From NCBI GenBank assembly GCA_002311635.1, contig DBZJ01000227.1:1-11792 (forward strand): a stretch of 11,792 nucleotides of DNA, given 5' to 3'. Within the stretch, counting starts at the first letter, position 1; each line of letters starts with the position of its first letter. Below the pieces are notes generated by a model. The model was not told the origin of the DNA, made no database searches, and saw only the letters and a list, made by a program, of their open reading frames with translations. The DNA comes from Syntrophaceae bacterium UBA1163. GTDB lineage: Bacteria; Desulfobacterota; BSN033; UBA1163. Of the stretch, positions 6,874 through 11,792 are shown in pieces. Made by a program: the position numbers and the translations under genes.

Positions 6874-6972
6874 CTACCTGTTCTTCTTCTCCTTCTTCAA
6901 CTTTCTCTTCTCTTTGAGGCTCATCTGCGGCGCCTTTTTACTTTCCTTTAGCCCTTTGCTTTTTTCCTTCAT
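6874..6972 (-). CDS. lysine-rich micro-protein, 32 residues
   Basis: A 32-codon ORF starts MKEKSKGLKESKKAPQ and ends in a TAG. It has 13 Lys and 2 Arg against 4 Glu and no aromatic residue, so it is strongly basic and probably disordered or helical. An excellent ribosome binding site (GGAGGAGGG) lies 5-10 bases before the ATG. Its stop is 8 bases from the lipoprotein start on the same strand, which supports real translation and coupling. Similar short KE-rich proteins are common as hypotheticals in Proteobacteria. A role in nucleic-acid or ribosome binding is possible from charge alone. It is too short for routine gene callers. Confidence 0.62.
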   Translation of the reverse strand: MKEKSKGLKESKKAPQMSLKEKRKLKKEKKNR

Positions 6973-7032
6973 AACACCCTCCTCCTTCTGTATCTTCTGG
7001 TTAGGCTCTATGCCCAAGGTCCTGACAAAAAG

Positions 7033-7046
7033 GTGTCAATTTTCAC
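7033..7046. repeat. 14-base near-palindrome, copy 1
   Basis: GTGTCAATTTTCAC is an imperfect palindrome (10 of 14 positions symmetric). It is identical to 9158-9171 and in the same orientation. On the minus strand it contains TTGACA and lies about 60 bases ahead of the lysine-rich micro-protein start. It could be a protein-binding site, a promoter element or the remnant of a mobile element end. No good -10 follows at the usual distance. Confidence 0.55.
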
Positions 7047-7092
7047 GCCTGCCTCGCGTCTCTATACGTCCCTGTGTTTTAAGAGAACAGAT

Positions 7093-7182
7093 CTAAGTGG
7101 TTGCCTGTAGAAATGCCAGCAATGCGATCAGGATTACCCATATCACGGTGCCTAAAATAATCTTCTTGTACGTAAGCTTCAC
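7093..7182 (-). CDS. possible 29-residue single-helix membrane peptide
   Basis: Reading from a GTG at 7182, a 29-codon ORF encodes a short basic N-terminus (MKLTYKK) followed by about 19 uninterrupted hydrophobic residues (8-25) and a polar end (QATT). That is exactly the shape of a one-helix membrane peptide with the N-terminus inside. The purine-rich AGGAAGGA directly before the GTG can act as ribosome binding site, although the core AGGA sits only 4 bases from the start. It lies 120 bases upstream of the lysine-rich micro-protein on the same strand. The GTG start and small size make this uncertain, and no function can be inferred. Confidence 0.42.
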   Translation of the reverse strand: MKLTYKKIILGTVIWVILIALLAFLQATT

Positions 7183-7415
7183 TCCTTCCTATTCGCCAGC
7201 TCTTCTGAAGTCTCCTCGGTATGAGCTAATGGAAGCTGAGTAAAAGCAAATAATGTGCCGGATTTTTTAGATTTGTAATCAGGCGAAATTTATTGAATTT
7301 CCCGGAATTGAATCTTGATGGACAATCATGTTGATGGTAAATTCCTGACCAACGATCAAGAAATTGTAAGAAGACTCTTGGATTTGTCGGACCTACGCGT
7401 CTGGTGCTTTTAGCT

Positions 7416-7494
7416 TTGGATTCCGCAATCTGCACTCCCTGCCTGCACGAAGTCCCGCTTTGCGGGACGAAGGCAGGCGCGTTCCGCAATCCAA
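7416..7494. repeat. nested hairpin repeat element
   Basis: Three nested inverted pairs are present. TTGGATT (7416-7422) pairs with AATCCAA (7488-7494). CCTGCCT (7438-7444) pairs with AGGCAGG (7471-7477). GTCCCGC (7452-7458) pairs with GCGGGAC (7462-7468) around a TTT loop. In addition, TTCCGCAATC occurs twice in the same orientation (7421-7430 and 7482-7491), flanking the inner hairpin. Its GC content contrasts with the AT-rich surroundings, which suggests a dispersed palindromic or MITE-like element. No encoded protein is visible. Confidence 0.78.
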
Positions 7495-7566
7495 GATGTC
7501 CCCGTGGAACGCGTGAGATTTTGAAAAATACAGCCTCTTTCGCCTTAAAATACAGTGTTCGCCTTA

Positions 7567-7596
7567 TTCAATATCCGTAAATCACTCCTATATAAT
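7567..7596 (+). promoter_or_regulatory. promoter of the zinc-ribbon gene
   Basis: TATAAT at 7591-7596 is a perfect -10 box. A weak -35, TTCAAT at 7567-7572, lies 18 bases upstream. Transcription would start near 7603, just ahead of the GGAGGA ribosome binding site at 7610-7615. Confidence 0.55.
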
Positions 7597-7625
7597 GATT
7601 GAATAGTTTGGAGGAAGATGTTCCT

Positions 7626-7802
7626 ATGAGGTGCCTTCGCTGCAACAGCGCCATGGTTTACGATAAATTTTATGGTCCCCATGAACACTTTTGGGGATGG
7701 AAATGCGTTATCTGCGGGGAAATTGTTGACCAGGTAATTTTGGAAAATCGGCAATTGATTAGAACGGGCCAGCAGCCAAACACGAGAGACAGGAAAAGGT
7801 GA
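7626..7802 (+). CDS. small zinc-ribbon protein, 58 residues
   Basis: The product has two CxxC knuckles, Cys3/Cys6 (MRCLRC) and Cys27/Cys30 (KCVICG), with 20 residues between, as expected for one zinc ribbon. The middle, DKFYGPHEHFWGWKC, is aromatic and distinctive, and the basic C-terminus (RTGQQPNTRDRKR) is likely flexible. Similar short cysteine-pair proteins occur as hypotheticals in Desulfobacterota and Nitrospirota (from memory). A nucleic-acid or protein-binding role is plausible. The ATG at 7626 is chosen over a TTG at 7599 because GGAGGA lies inside the longer reading, 10 bases before this ATG. It appears to be a single-gene unit with its own promoter. The 252 bases that follow hold only short palindromes, such as CTTTGCAAAG at 7854. 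Confidence 0.8.
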   Translation: MRCLRCNSAMVYDKFYGPHEHFWGWKCVICGEIVDQVILENRQLIRTGQQPNTRDRKR

Positions 7803-8054
7803 GAGGGTGAACCTGGGGAAGACTTGTAATCCCAAAAATCGTGGGGTATTGATCTTTGCAAAGAATAATGTGGAGGGTAGTTGAATAAAAAATCTAAATG
7901 ATACGTCGTATTGAACACAACGTGGCCAAGTCAGAAGGTTCAGAATTTATAAGAATGGACAGGAAGGAGGGTTGAATCTTAACAGTAACCATTAAAGAGA
8001 GAACGCTTCGTGGATGTCGATGACCATTTCTCAGTCAAGAAAGGAGGCAACAAA

Positions 8055-8663
8055 ATGAAAAAATTATTTCTTGGAACAGTTCTTTTAGTGTTGGCAATGG
8101 TCGTTCCTATTCCGGCAATGGCACAAATTAATATAAGTATTGGAATTCCTCTGCCGCCACCTATCGTATTTGCTGCACCTCCAGATGTGGTCGTGATGCC
8201 TGAGACGACCGGTGTGTACGTTGCTCCGGATGTTGATGCAGACCTGTTCTTCTGGGATGGTTTCTGGTGGCGTTTATGGGAGGGTCGTTGGTATCGCTCA
8301 GCTTATTATGACCGGGACTGGGCCTACTATGACAATGTTCCAAGTTTCTATTTTGACGTAGATCCGCACTGGAGAACTTACTACAGAAACCATAATTGGT
8401 ACGGGCACGAGTGGAACTTTCAACGGATTCCTTATCAACGACTTCACCAGAACTGGAAGACTTGGCAAACCAACAAATCTTGGGGAGGACAGAAAACCTG
8501 GGGGGTCCAGGGATATCCGCCTCGAACCCAAGAACACAAGCAGGTATTAAGACAACAAAGACAACAACAATATCAAAAGAGGCCTGAGGTTCAGAAACAT
8601 CAGGAATATATGCGACAGCAAAAACAACCAAAAGGAAAAGCGGAGGAGGAGCATAGAAAGTAG
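8055..8663 (+). CDS. exported aromatic-rich protein of unknown function
   Basis: The 202-residue product begins with a signal peptide (MKKLFLGTVLLVLAMVVPIP) and a clear AMA|Q cleavage site at residues 23/24. The mature protein starts with a Pro/Val-rich segment (30-60). It is followed by a stretch of about 100 residues very rich in Trp and Tyr (13 Trp), including FFWDGFWWRLWEGRWY and DRDWAYYDNVPSFYFD. It ends in a Gln/Lys/Arg-rich tail. No cysteine is seen. The pattern recalls the YXWGXW-type and other aromatic-repeat secreted proteins of deltaproteobacteria, whose function is unknown. The ATG at 8055 has a near-perfect AAAGGAGG 8 bases upstream, which decides it over an in-frame GTG at 8010. 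No catalytic motif was recognised. It may bind polysaccharide or the envelope, which is a guess. Confidence 0.85.
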   Translation: MKKLFLGTVLLVLAMVVPIPAMAQINISIGIPLPPPIVFAAPPDVVVMPETTGVYVAPDVDADLFFWDGFWWRLWEGRWYRSAYYDRDWAYYDNVPSFYFDVDPHWRTYYRNHNWYGHEWNFQRIPYQRLHQNWKTWQTNKSWGGQKTWGVQGYPPRTQEHKQVLRQQRQQQYQKRPEVQKHQEYMRQQKQPKGKAEEEHRK

Positions 8664-8703
8664 GCTGGCAGGAAGCTTAGAAAAGTCGTCATCAATAGTA
8701 TCT

Positions 8704-8751
8704 GTCGGCTAGAACAAGAGAACCGCAATCGCCGACGTACCTAATTTTTTT
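8704..8751 (+). terminator. weak terminator candidate after the aromatic-rich gene
   Basis: GTCGGC (8704-8709) can pair with GCCGAC (8731-8736) across a 21-base loop. A run of seven T (8745-8751) follows after 8 bases. The stem is short and the T run is displaced, so this is tentative. Its position 40 bases past the stop fits the role. Confidence 0.3.
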
Positions 8752-8821
8752 GGAAAGAAGAGAAGCAGAAGGTCAAATTGCGAGAAGGGTTATCCTGACA
8801 CCCCTTCATGGAAGTTGACTG

Positions 8822-8855
8822 AAAAATGGAAGCACCTCGAAAATGGGGTGCTTCC
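8822..8855 (-). terminator. intrinsic terminator for the winged-helix gene
   Basis: GGAAGCACC (8828-8836) pairs perfectly with GGTGCTTCC (8847-8855). Two further pairs extend the stem to 11 bp around a 6-base loop. On the minus strand the stem is followed after one base by five T (8826-8822). It lies 70 bases beyond the winged-helix stop. The stem is also palindromic for + strand transcripts but has no T run on that side. Confidence 0.68.
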
Positions 8856-8924
8856 AGGAATGGTAACTGTCATTTCCCATCCTGCGCTCGGCAGCGCCCA
8901 CTCGCCGGCCAGTCAGAGGGCTTG

Positions 8925-9164
8925 CTATTCTCTCCCAATCGATTCAAAAATCTCTCTTAAGGGTCTGAACCATGGCGAGGTCGAATTGACCTGGTAATAG
9001 ACCCTTGGCTTTGTTTCTCGCCTTATTAGAATTCCAAGACGGATAAGGTTCTGCAGCTTTCTCTGAGCCGTCTGGAGAAACAGTCCCGTCTCATACATGA
9101 TTTCCCTCTGATAGAACGTCTGCTGAGGTTGGCTTAAAAAAAAGTGGAGGGAATGAAGTGTCAA
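8925..9164 (-). CDS. winged-helix DNA-binding protein, 79 residues
   Basis: The product matches the small winged-helix regulators whose pattern is FFL-x-P...FY-RE...TG...T-QR-L-L...GIL-RR...VYY-VN-x-SP. Here the helix-turn-helix is about residues 18-42 (YQREIMYETGLFLQTAQRK) and the wing is at 47-58, with the closing VYYQVNSTSPWF. Such proteins are often neighbours of nucleotidyltransferase-type genes, but none is present here. The only in-frame start before MYETG is a TTG at 9164, directly after an in-frame stop, with AGG 6 bases upstream. The usual first 6-10 residues of the family seem missing. A run of eight T (9143-9136) lies near the 5' end, so a frameshifted longer start cannot be excluded. 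It is 47 bases downstream of pncB, same strand. Confidence 0.68.
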   Translation of the reverse strand: MTLHSLHFFLSQPQQTFYQREIMYETGLFLQTAQRKLQNLIRLGILIRRETKPRVYYQVNSTSPWFRPLREIFESIGRE

Positions 9165-9171
9165 TTTTCAC
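9158..9171. repeat. 14-base near-palindrome, copy 2
   Basis: This is an identical, same-orientation copy of GTGTCAATTTTCAC at 7033-7046. It covers the start codon of the winged-helix gene on the minus strand. The bases upstream on the minus strand are also related between the copies (AGACG followed by two AGG words), so the homology is wider than 14 bases. Confidence 0.55.
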
Positions 9172-9211
9172 CTACCTCCCTCCGTCTTCGACAAAGGAAC
9201 CTACAAATTTA

Positions 9212-10798
9212 TCACTTCAGCTCCCTTACAGGGGACTCCTCTCCCCAAAGGTGGTAAACGTAATCGTAAAGCTCTTCGCTCACCGATACCTTATAGGGAG
9301 TCGGGTTGATGTCCCTCAGATGGTCCTGTCGGGTGCTCCGTAGCTGATTCAAAACGTAATCTCTGGACTCATTTAACGGAACTTCCGGGTAAACCCTTTT
9401 CCCATCCCAGACGCACTGATGGAGCGAGATCACTTTTGAGGGAGTGACATAGACACGTTTGATATGGTCAAACGGGTGATGGCATAGTACACGTTTCGCC
9501 GGGTCCGGTGGCTTATCTCCCACTCGTATCATCAGATCCAACAGGCTGTAACCGTCTTCGCCGAAAAGACGGTATGCCTCTTTCTTTCCAGGGATGGTCA
9601 TCTTGCTCAATTCCTGGGAAAGTTTTATCCGGGGGATACCCTTTGCCTCAACGAGTTTGTAGACGCATCCCATGGCAGGCTGGTCATCGCATGTCACGAG
9701 ATGCGTGCCTATACCGAACATGTCGATTTCATAGCCCTGCTCCTTGAGAGAAATCAGGACATTCTTGTTAATCTCGTTGCTGGCCAGAATCAGACATTTC
9801 GAAAGACCGGGGTCCGTCCTGGCACTTATTTCATTGAACATTTTCCTGGTTCCCTTTGAAAGGTAGGAAAGGTCTCCGGAATCCAGTCTCACCCCGATCG
9901 GCTTGTAGCCTAATTTGAGAAGCGCAAGCGCAACGCAAATAAAATTGGGAACGCCTGATTTCAAGGTGTCGTAAGTATCCACAAGCGCCAGAAACTCCCT
10001 GGGAAAAGCTTGGGCGTACACAATAAATGATGCCAGTTCTCCTTTATTTGTATAATGGAAACCCAATTCTTCCCGGATTTCCAAAACCATTTTGACAAAA
10101 TCATATGCCTTTCCGTCCGGTCCAACAAGCGTATGATTCCTCAAATCCTCGATGCCTGTAAAAGACTGCACATAAGAGTGGGCATGAGTTCCCCTGATGG
10201 GCACACCGAAAAGGTAGCCTGCAAGAACATTGCTCGTCCCATCAAACCCGCCCATATAACTGTAACGGGAGGCTGAGACCCCTCCATCCGGACCTTGCGC
10301 CCTTCGCAAACCGAATTCGATCAAGCCTTTGTCAAACCCGACCGCTAAGCGATATTTCGCTGCGTTGGTGGTCATTAAGCTGGGATAATTGGTCAGCGTC
10401 AGCATGGCAGTCTCGAGCAGCTGGCCGACCGCGATAGGCCCTTGTACTCTCATTAAAGGCTCGCGAGGAAAGGATATCGTCCCTTCTTTGAAGGCGTAAA
10501 TCTTCATTCTGGAACAGTCCACGCTCTTGAGCCAGTCGAAAAATCCTTTGTCGCACTGCGGCATCTGTCCCTTGAGATAGGCAATGTGATCCTCGCTAAA
10601 ATGAAAGTTCTCGAACAGCCTGAGCTTCTCCTCGAGTCCGGCGTAAATGGCGAACTCTCCGCGAAAAGGATTTTTTCGGAAGAAGAGATCGAAGACAGCC
10701 TCCTCCTCGTGCATCCCGGCTTTCCAATAAGCATAAGCCATGGTGATCTCGTAGAAATCAGTCAACATGGGATTCACCAGTCTGTTGGTGGGTTCCAC
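9212..10798 (-). CDS. pncB: nicotinate phosphoribosyltransferase
   Basis: PncB joins nicotinate and PRPP, with ATP use, to make nicotinate mononucleotide in NAD salvage (cytosol). The 528 residues are somewhat longer than the usual 400-490. Family landmarks appear in order: MLTDFYEITMAYAYWKAG (11-28), TNYPSLMTTNAAKYR (136-150), RAQGPDGG (166-173), GTHAHS (203-208, with the conserved histidines), RLDSGDL (304-310), ASNEIN (339-344) and the phosphate-binding GIGTHL (362-367). The start is a GTG at 10798, because AAAGGAGG lies 8 bases upstream. An ATG between the two is out of frame and too close. A promoter sits at 10922-10950, so the mRNA leader is about 115 nt and contains a short ORF. No partner NAD genes are in the window. 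Confidence 0.95.
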   Translation of the reverse strand: MEPTNRLVNPMLTDFYEITMAYAYWKAGMHEEEAVFDLFFRKNPFRGEFAIYAGLEEKLRLFENFHFSEDHIAYLKGQMPQCDKGFFDWLKSVDCSRMKIYAFKEGTISFPREPLMRVQGPIAVGQLLETAMLTLTNYPSLMTTNAAKYRLAVGFDKGLIEFGLRRAQGPDGGVSASRYSYMGGFDGTSNVLAGYLFGVPIRGTHAHSYVQSFTGIEDLRNHTLVGPDGKAYDFVKMVLEIREELGFHYTNKGELASFIVYAQAFPREFLALVDTYDTLKSGVPNFICVALALLKLGYKPIGVRLDSGDLSYLSKGTRKMFNEISARTDPGLSKCLILASNEINKNVLISLKEQGYEIDMFGIGTHLVTCDDQPAMGCVYKLVEAKGIPRIKLSQELSKMTIPGKKEAYRLFGEDGYSLLDLMIRVGDKPPDPAKRVLCHHPFDHIKRVYVTPSKVISLHQCVWDGKRVYPEVPLNESRDYVLNQLRSTRQDHLRDINPTPYKVSVSEELYDYVYHLWGEESPVRELK

Positions 10799-10815
10799 CT
10801 TTCATGCCTCCTTTT

Positions 10816-10860
10816 CTACAACGAGTCTTTCATTCGCGACGTGTGAACAACCTCTTTCAT
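10816..10860 (-). CDS. possible 14-codon leader ORF upstream of pncB
   Basis: Within the predicted pncB leader, AGAGGGGGGC precedes an ATG at 10860 that opens MKEVVHTSRMKDSL and stops at TAG. The pncB ribosome binding site begins directly after this stop. The words around the two start regions are alike (GGCATGAAAG occurs in both), so the region may be a local duplication rather than a true leader. No pairing switch or residue bias linked to nicotinate was seen. Confidence 0.25.
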   Translation of the reverse strand: MKEVVHTSRMKDSL

Positions 10861-10921
10861 GCCCCCCTCTTTATTTTAACTGTTTAATTAATAGTGGACC
10901 AACTTCTTTATGGATGACACC

Positions 10922-10950
10922 ACTTTAGTTCTGCATTTGTCCCGTGTCAA
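10922..10950 (-). promoter_or_regulatory. sigma70-type promoter of pncB
   Basis: On the minus strand TTGACA (10950-10945) is a perfect -35. After exactly 17 bases, TAAAGT (10927-10922) matches four of six -10 positions. Transcription would begin near 10914. Confidence 0.65.
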
Positions 10951-11028
10951 GGGCTGCCCCCAAGTCCAGGCGATTTGATCGAGGGCCTCTTACCAGGATA
11001 GGGCCTCGAATTGACCGCTCCCTCTGGG

Positions 11029-11792
11029 CTAAGCCAGGTCCACTTCCCTCCCGGCCTCCGGATTCACCTTGCAAATAGGGTCGCCAAATTTCCAACGGGT
11101 GCCAAACAGCGGTTGAAAGCAGGTATTGCAGGACTTACAGGCCACAATCTCGTCGCTGCGTCCCCCGGACACCTTAAGGGGCCACTGCGGGTCGGCGATC
11201 AACTGCCGGGCAATGCCGATCCAGTCGGCCCTGCCCTCGGTCAAAATAGCCTCGGCCACCTCGGGTCGATTGATGCGCCCTACGGCCATGACCGGGACGG
11301 TTACCTCTTTTTTGATCGCTTCGGCCAAAGGCACATAGGTGCCCATTTTAGCCTTGGGACCGGGTGAAGGATTCATGGCTTTACTTCCTTCCGGGGAGCC
11401 GATCGAGATATCGAAGGCATCGACCCCGGCTTTCTGCAGTTGTTTGGCAAAGGCCCGGCTTTGGCGCAGGGTAATGCCTCCCGGCCGTTTTTCCTCGGCC
11501 CCCAATCGATAAATGATAGGGAATTTTTCACCGATCGTTTGGCGCATGGCTTCCACAATGGCCAAGCCGAAGCGCATCCGGCCTTCCAGATCACCGCCAT
11601 AGCGGTCCGTGCGTTGATTGTCCGCCCCTGAAAAGAATTGGCAGACCAGATACCCGTGGGCGCCGTGGATTTCCACAAAATCCAATCCGGCCGATTGGGC
11701 GGTTCCGGCAGCCCGGGCAAATTTCCAGATGATCCGTTCGATTTCAGCGATAGTCAGGGCCCGTCTGTCATCTTTAGCAGAAGGAGCAAGGG
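11029..11792 (-). CDS. NADH:flavin oxidoreductase, Old Yellow Enzyme family (5' end outside window)
   Basis: The reading frame is open to the window edge, giving 253 visible C-terminal residues, and its start lies beyond 11792. The FMN barrel of the family is recognised by HGAHGYLVCQFFSGADNQ and RTDRYGGDLEGRMRF. It is followed by a substrate-barrel strand (FPIIYRLGAEE), the phosphate-binding AVGRI and DWIGIARQLIADP. The end carries CKSCNTC plus a fourth Cys in ICKVNPEAG, like the [4Fe-4S] site of 2,4-dienoyl-CoA reductase relatives. The protein then stops 9 residues after that motif, so the NAD(P)H domain of the large FadH-type enzymes is absent. Cys spacing (x2, x2, x15) differs from the FadH pattern. 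It probably reduces an enoate, enone or similar electrophile, with the substrate unknown. Confidence 0.87.
   Translation of the reverse strand, partial: LAPSAKDDRRALTIAEIERIIWKFARAAGTAQSAGLDFVEIHGAHGYLVCQFFSGADNQRTDRYGGDLEGRMRFGLAIVEAMRQTIGEKFPIIYRLGAEEKRPGGITLRQSRAFAKQLQKAGVDAFDISIGSPEGSKAMNPSPGPKAKMGTYVPLAEAIKKEVTVPVMAVGRINRPEVAEAILTEGRADWIGIARQLIADPQWPLKVSGGRSDEIVACKSCNTCFQPLFGTRWKFGDPICKVNPEAGREVDLA

Larger units (their letters stand above)
7183..7625. other. 443-base gap without a recognisable gene
   Basis: Between the divergent membrane-peptide and zinc-ribbon genes I see no ORF with a credible ribosome binding site or family resemblance. The stretch holds a nested hairpin repeat at 7416-7494 and the zinc-ribbon promoter near 7567-7596. 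The part from 7200 to 7400 is AT-rich and featureless. It must also contain any promoter for the minus-strand genes, but none could be picked with confidence. Confidence 0.6.

Noticed and set aside
7226..7489. Minus-strand ORF of 87 codons across the hairpin repeat
   Set aside because: Its N-terminal part is simply a translation of the palindromic repeat, it lacks a ribosome binding site, and its composition is not protein-like.
7901..7953. Promoter for the aromatic-rich gene (TATAAG at 7948-7953, palindrome at 7901-7911)
   Set aside because: No -35-like hexamer lies at 16-18 bases, so the match is not above chance for an AT-rich spacer.
8010..8054. Longer start (GTG 8010) for the aromatic-rich protein
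   Set aside because: The ATG at 8055 has a near-perfect AAAGGAGG and begins a standard signal peptide, while the GTG has neither.
10979..11009. Terminator after the flavin oxidoreductase gene (TCGAGG/CCTCGA)
   Set aside because: The stem has only six continuous pairs with a mismatch inside and no T run on the minus strand.
11011..11367. 118-codon + strand ORF opposite the flavin oxidoreductase
   Set aside because: The minus frame carries all the Old Yellow Enzyme motifs, and this + frame is its shadow.
1..11792. CRISPR array, tRNA, rRNA, integrase or intact insertion sequence
   Set aside because: No regularly spaced repeats, tRNA-like cloverleaf, rRNA segment or transposase or recombinase motif was seen on either strand.

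Overview
The window looks like part of a Gram-negative, probably Desulfobacterota (deltaproteobacterial) chromosome or metagenomic contig. The reasons are protein-level resemblance throughout, secreted and lipoprotein signals, and short GC-rich palindromic repeats packed into the intergenic spaces. No taxonomic marker is present, so this assignment is an inference. No rRNA, tRNA, CRISPR array, integrase or intact insertion sequence was seen.

Left part (1-6167, all + strand). A consensus-like promoter (38-66) starts a run of housekeeping genes. These are pyrF (orotidine-5'-phosphate decarboxylase), rlmB (23S rRNA 2'-O-ribose methyltransferase), a small HAD-superfamily protein, and a three-gene succinate dehydrogenase/fumarate reductase cluster made of one small membrane anchor, SdhA and SdhB. 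A secreted dienelactone-hydrolase-family protein follows, apparently from its own promoter overlapping the sdhB stop codon. Nearly every spacer in this run carries a different palindromic or tandem repeat: 821-868, 1687-1712, 2221-2300, 2645-2723 and 4455-4468. Two of them lie where they could affect translation starts (rlmB and sdhB).

Middle part (6168-9171). A minus-strand group faces the hydrolase gene: a lipoprotein, a 32-residue lysine-rich micro-protein just upstream of it, and farther upstream a possible 29-residue single-helix membrane peptide. After a 440-base gap holding a nested hairpin repeat come two + strand genes, a 58-residue zinc-ribbon protein with a perfect -10 box and an exported aromatic-rich protein. 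A minus-strand winged-helix gene follows. A 14-base near-palindrome, GTGTCAATTTTCAC, occurs twice here (7033 and 9158), each time ahead of a minus-strand gene.

Right part (9172-11792, minus strand). pncB (nicotinate phosphoribosyltransferase, NAD salvage) has a good promoter about 115 nt upstream and a possible 14-codon leader ORF between promoter and start. The window ends inside an Old-Yellow-Enzyme-type NADH:flavin oxidoreductase with a C-terminal cysteine motif.

Most of the window is ordinary metabolism. The less explained parts are the micro-protein/lipoprotein group, the single-anchor Sdh cluster, the shared 14-base motif and the intergenic repeats. I found no clear evidence of a new defence, mobile or biosynthetic system.
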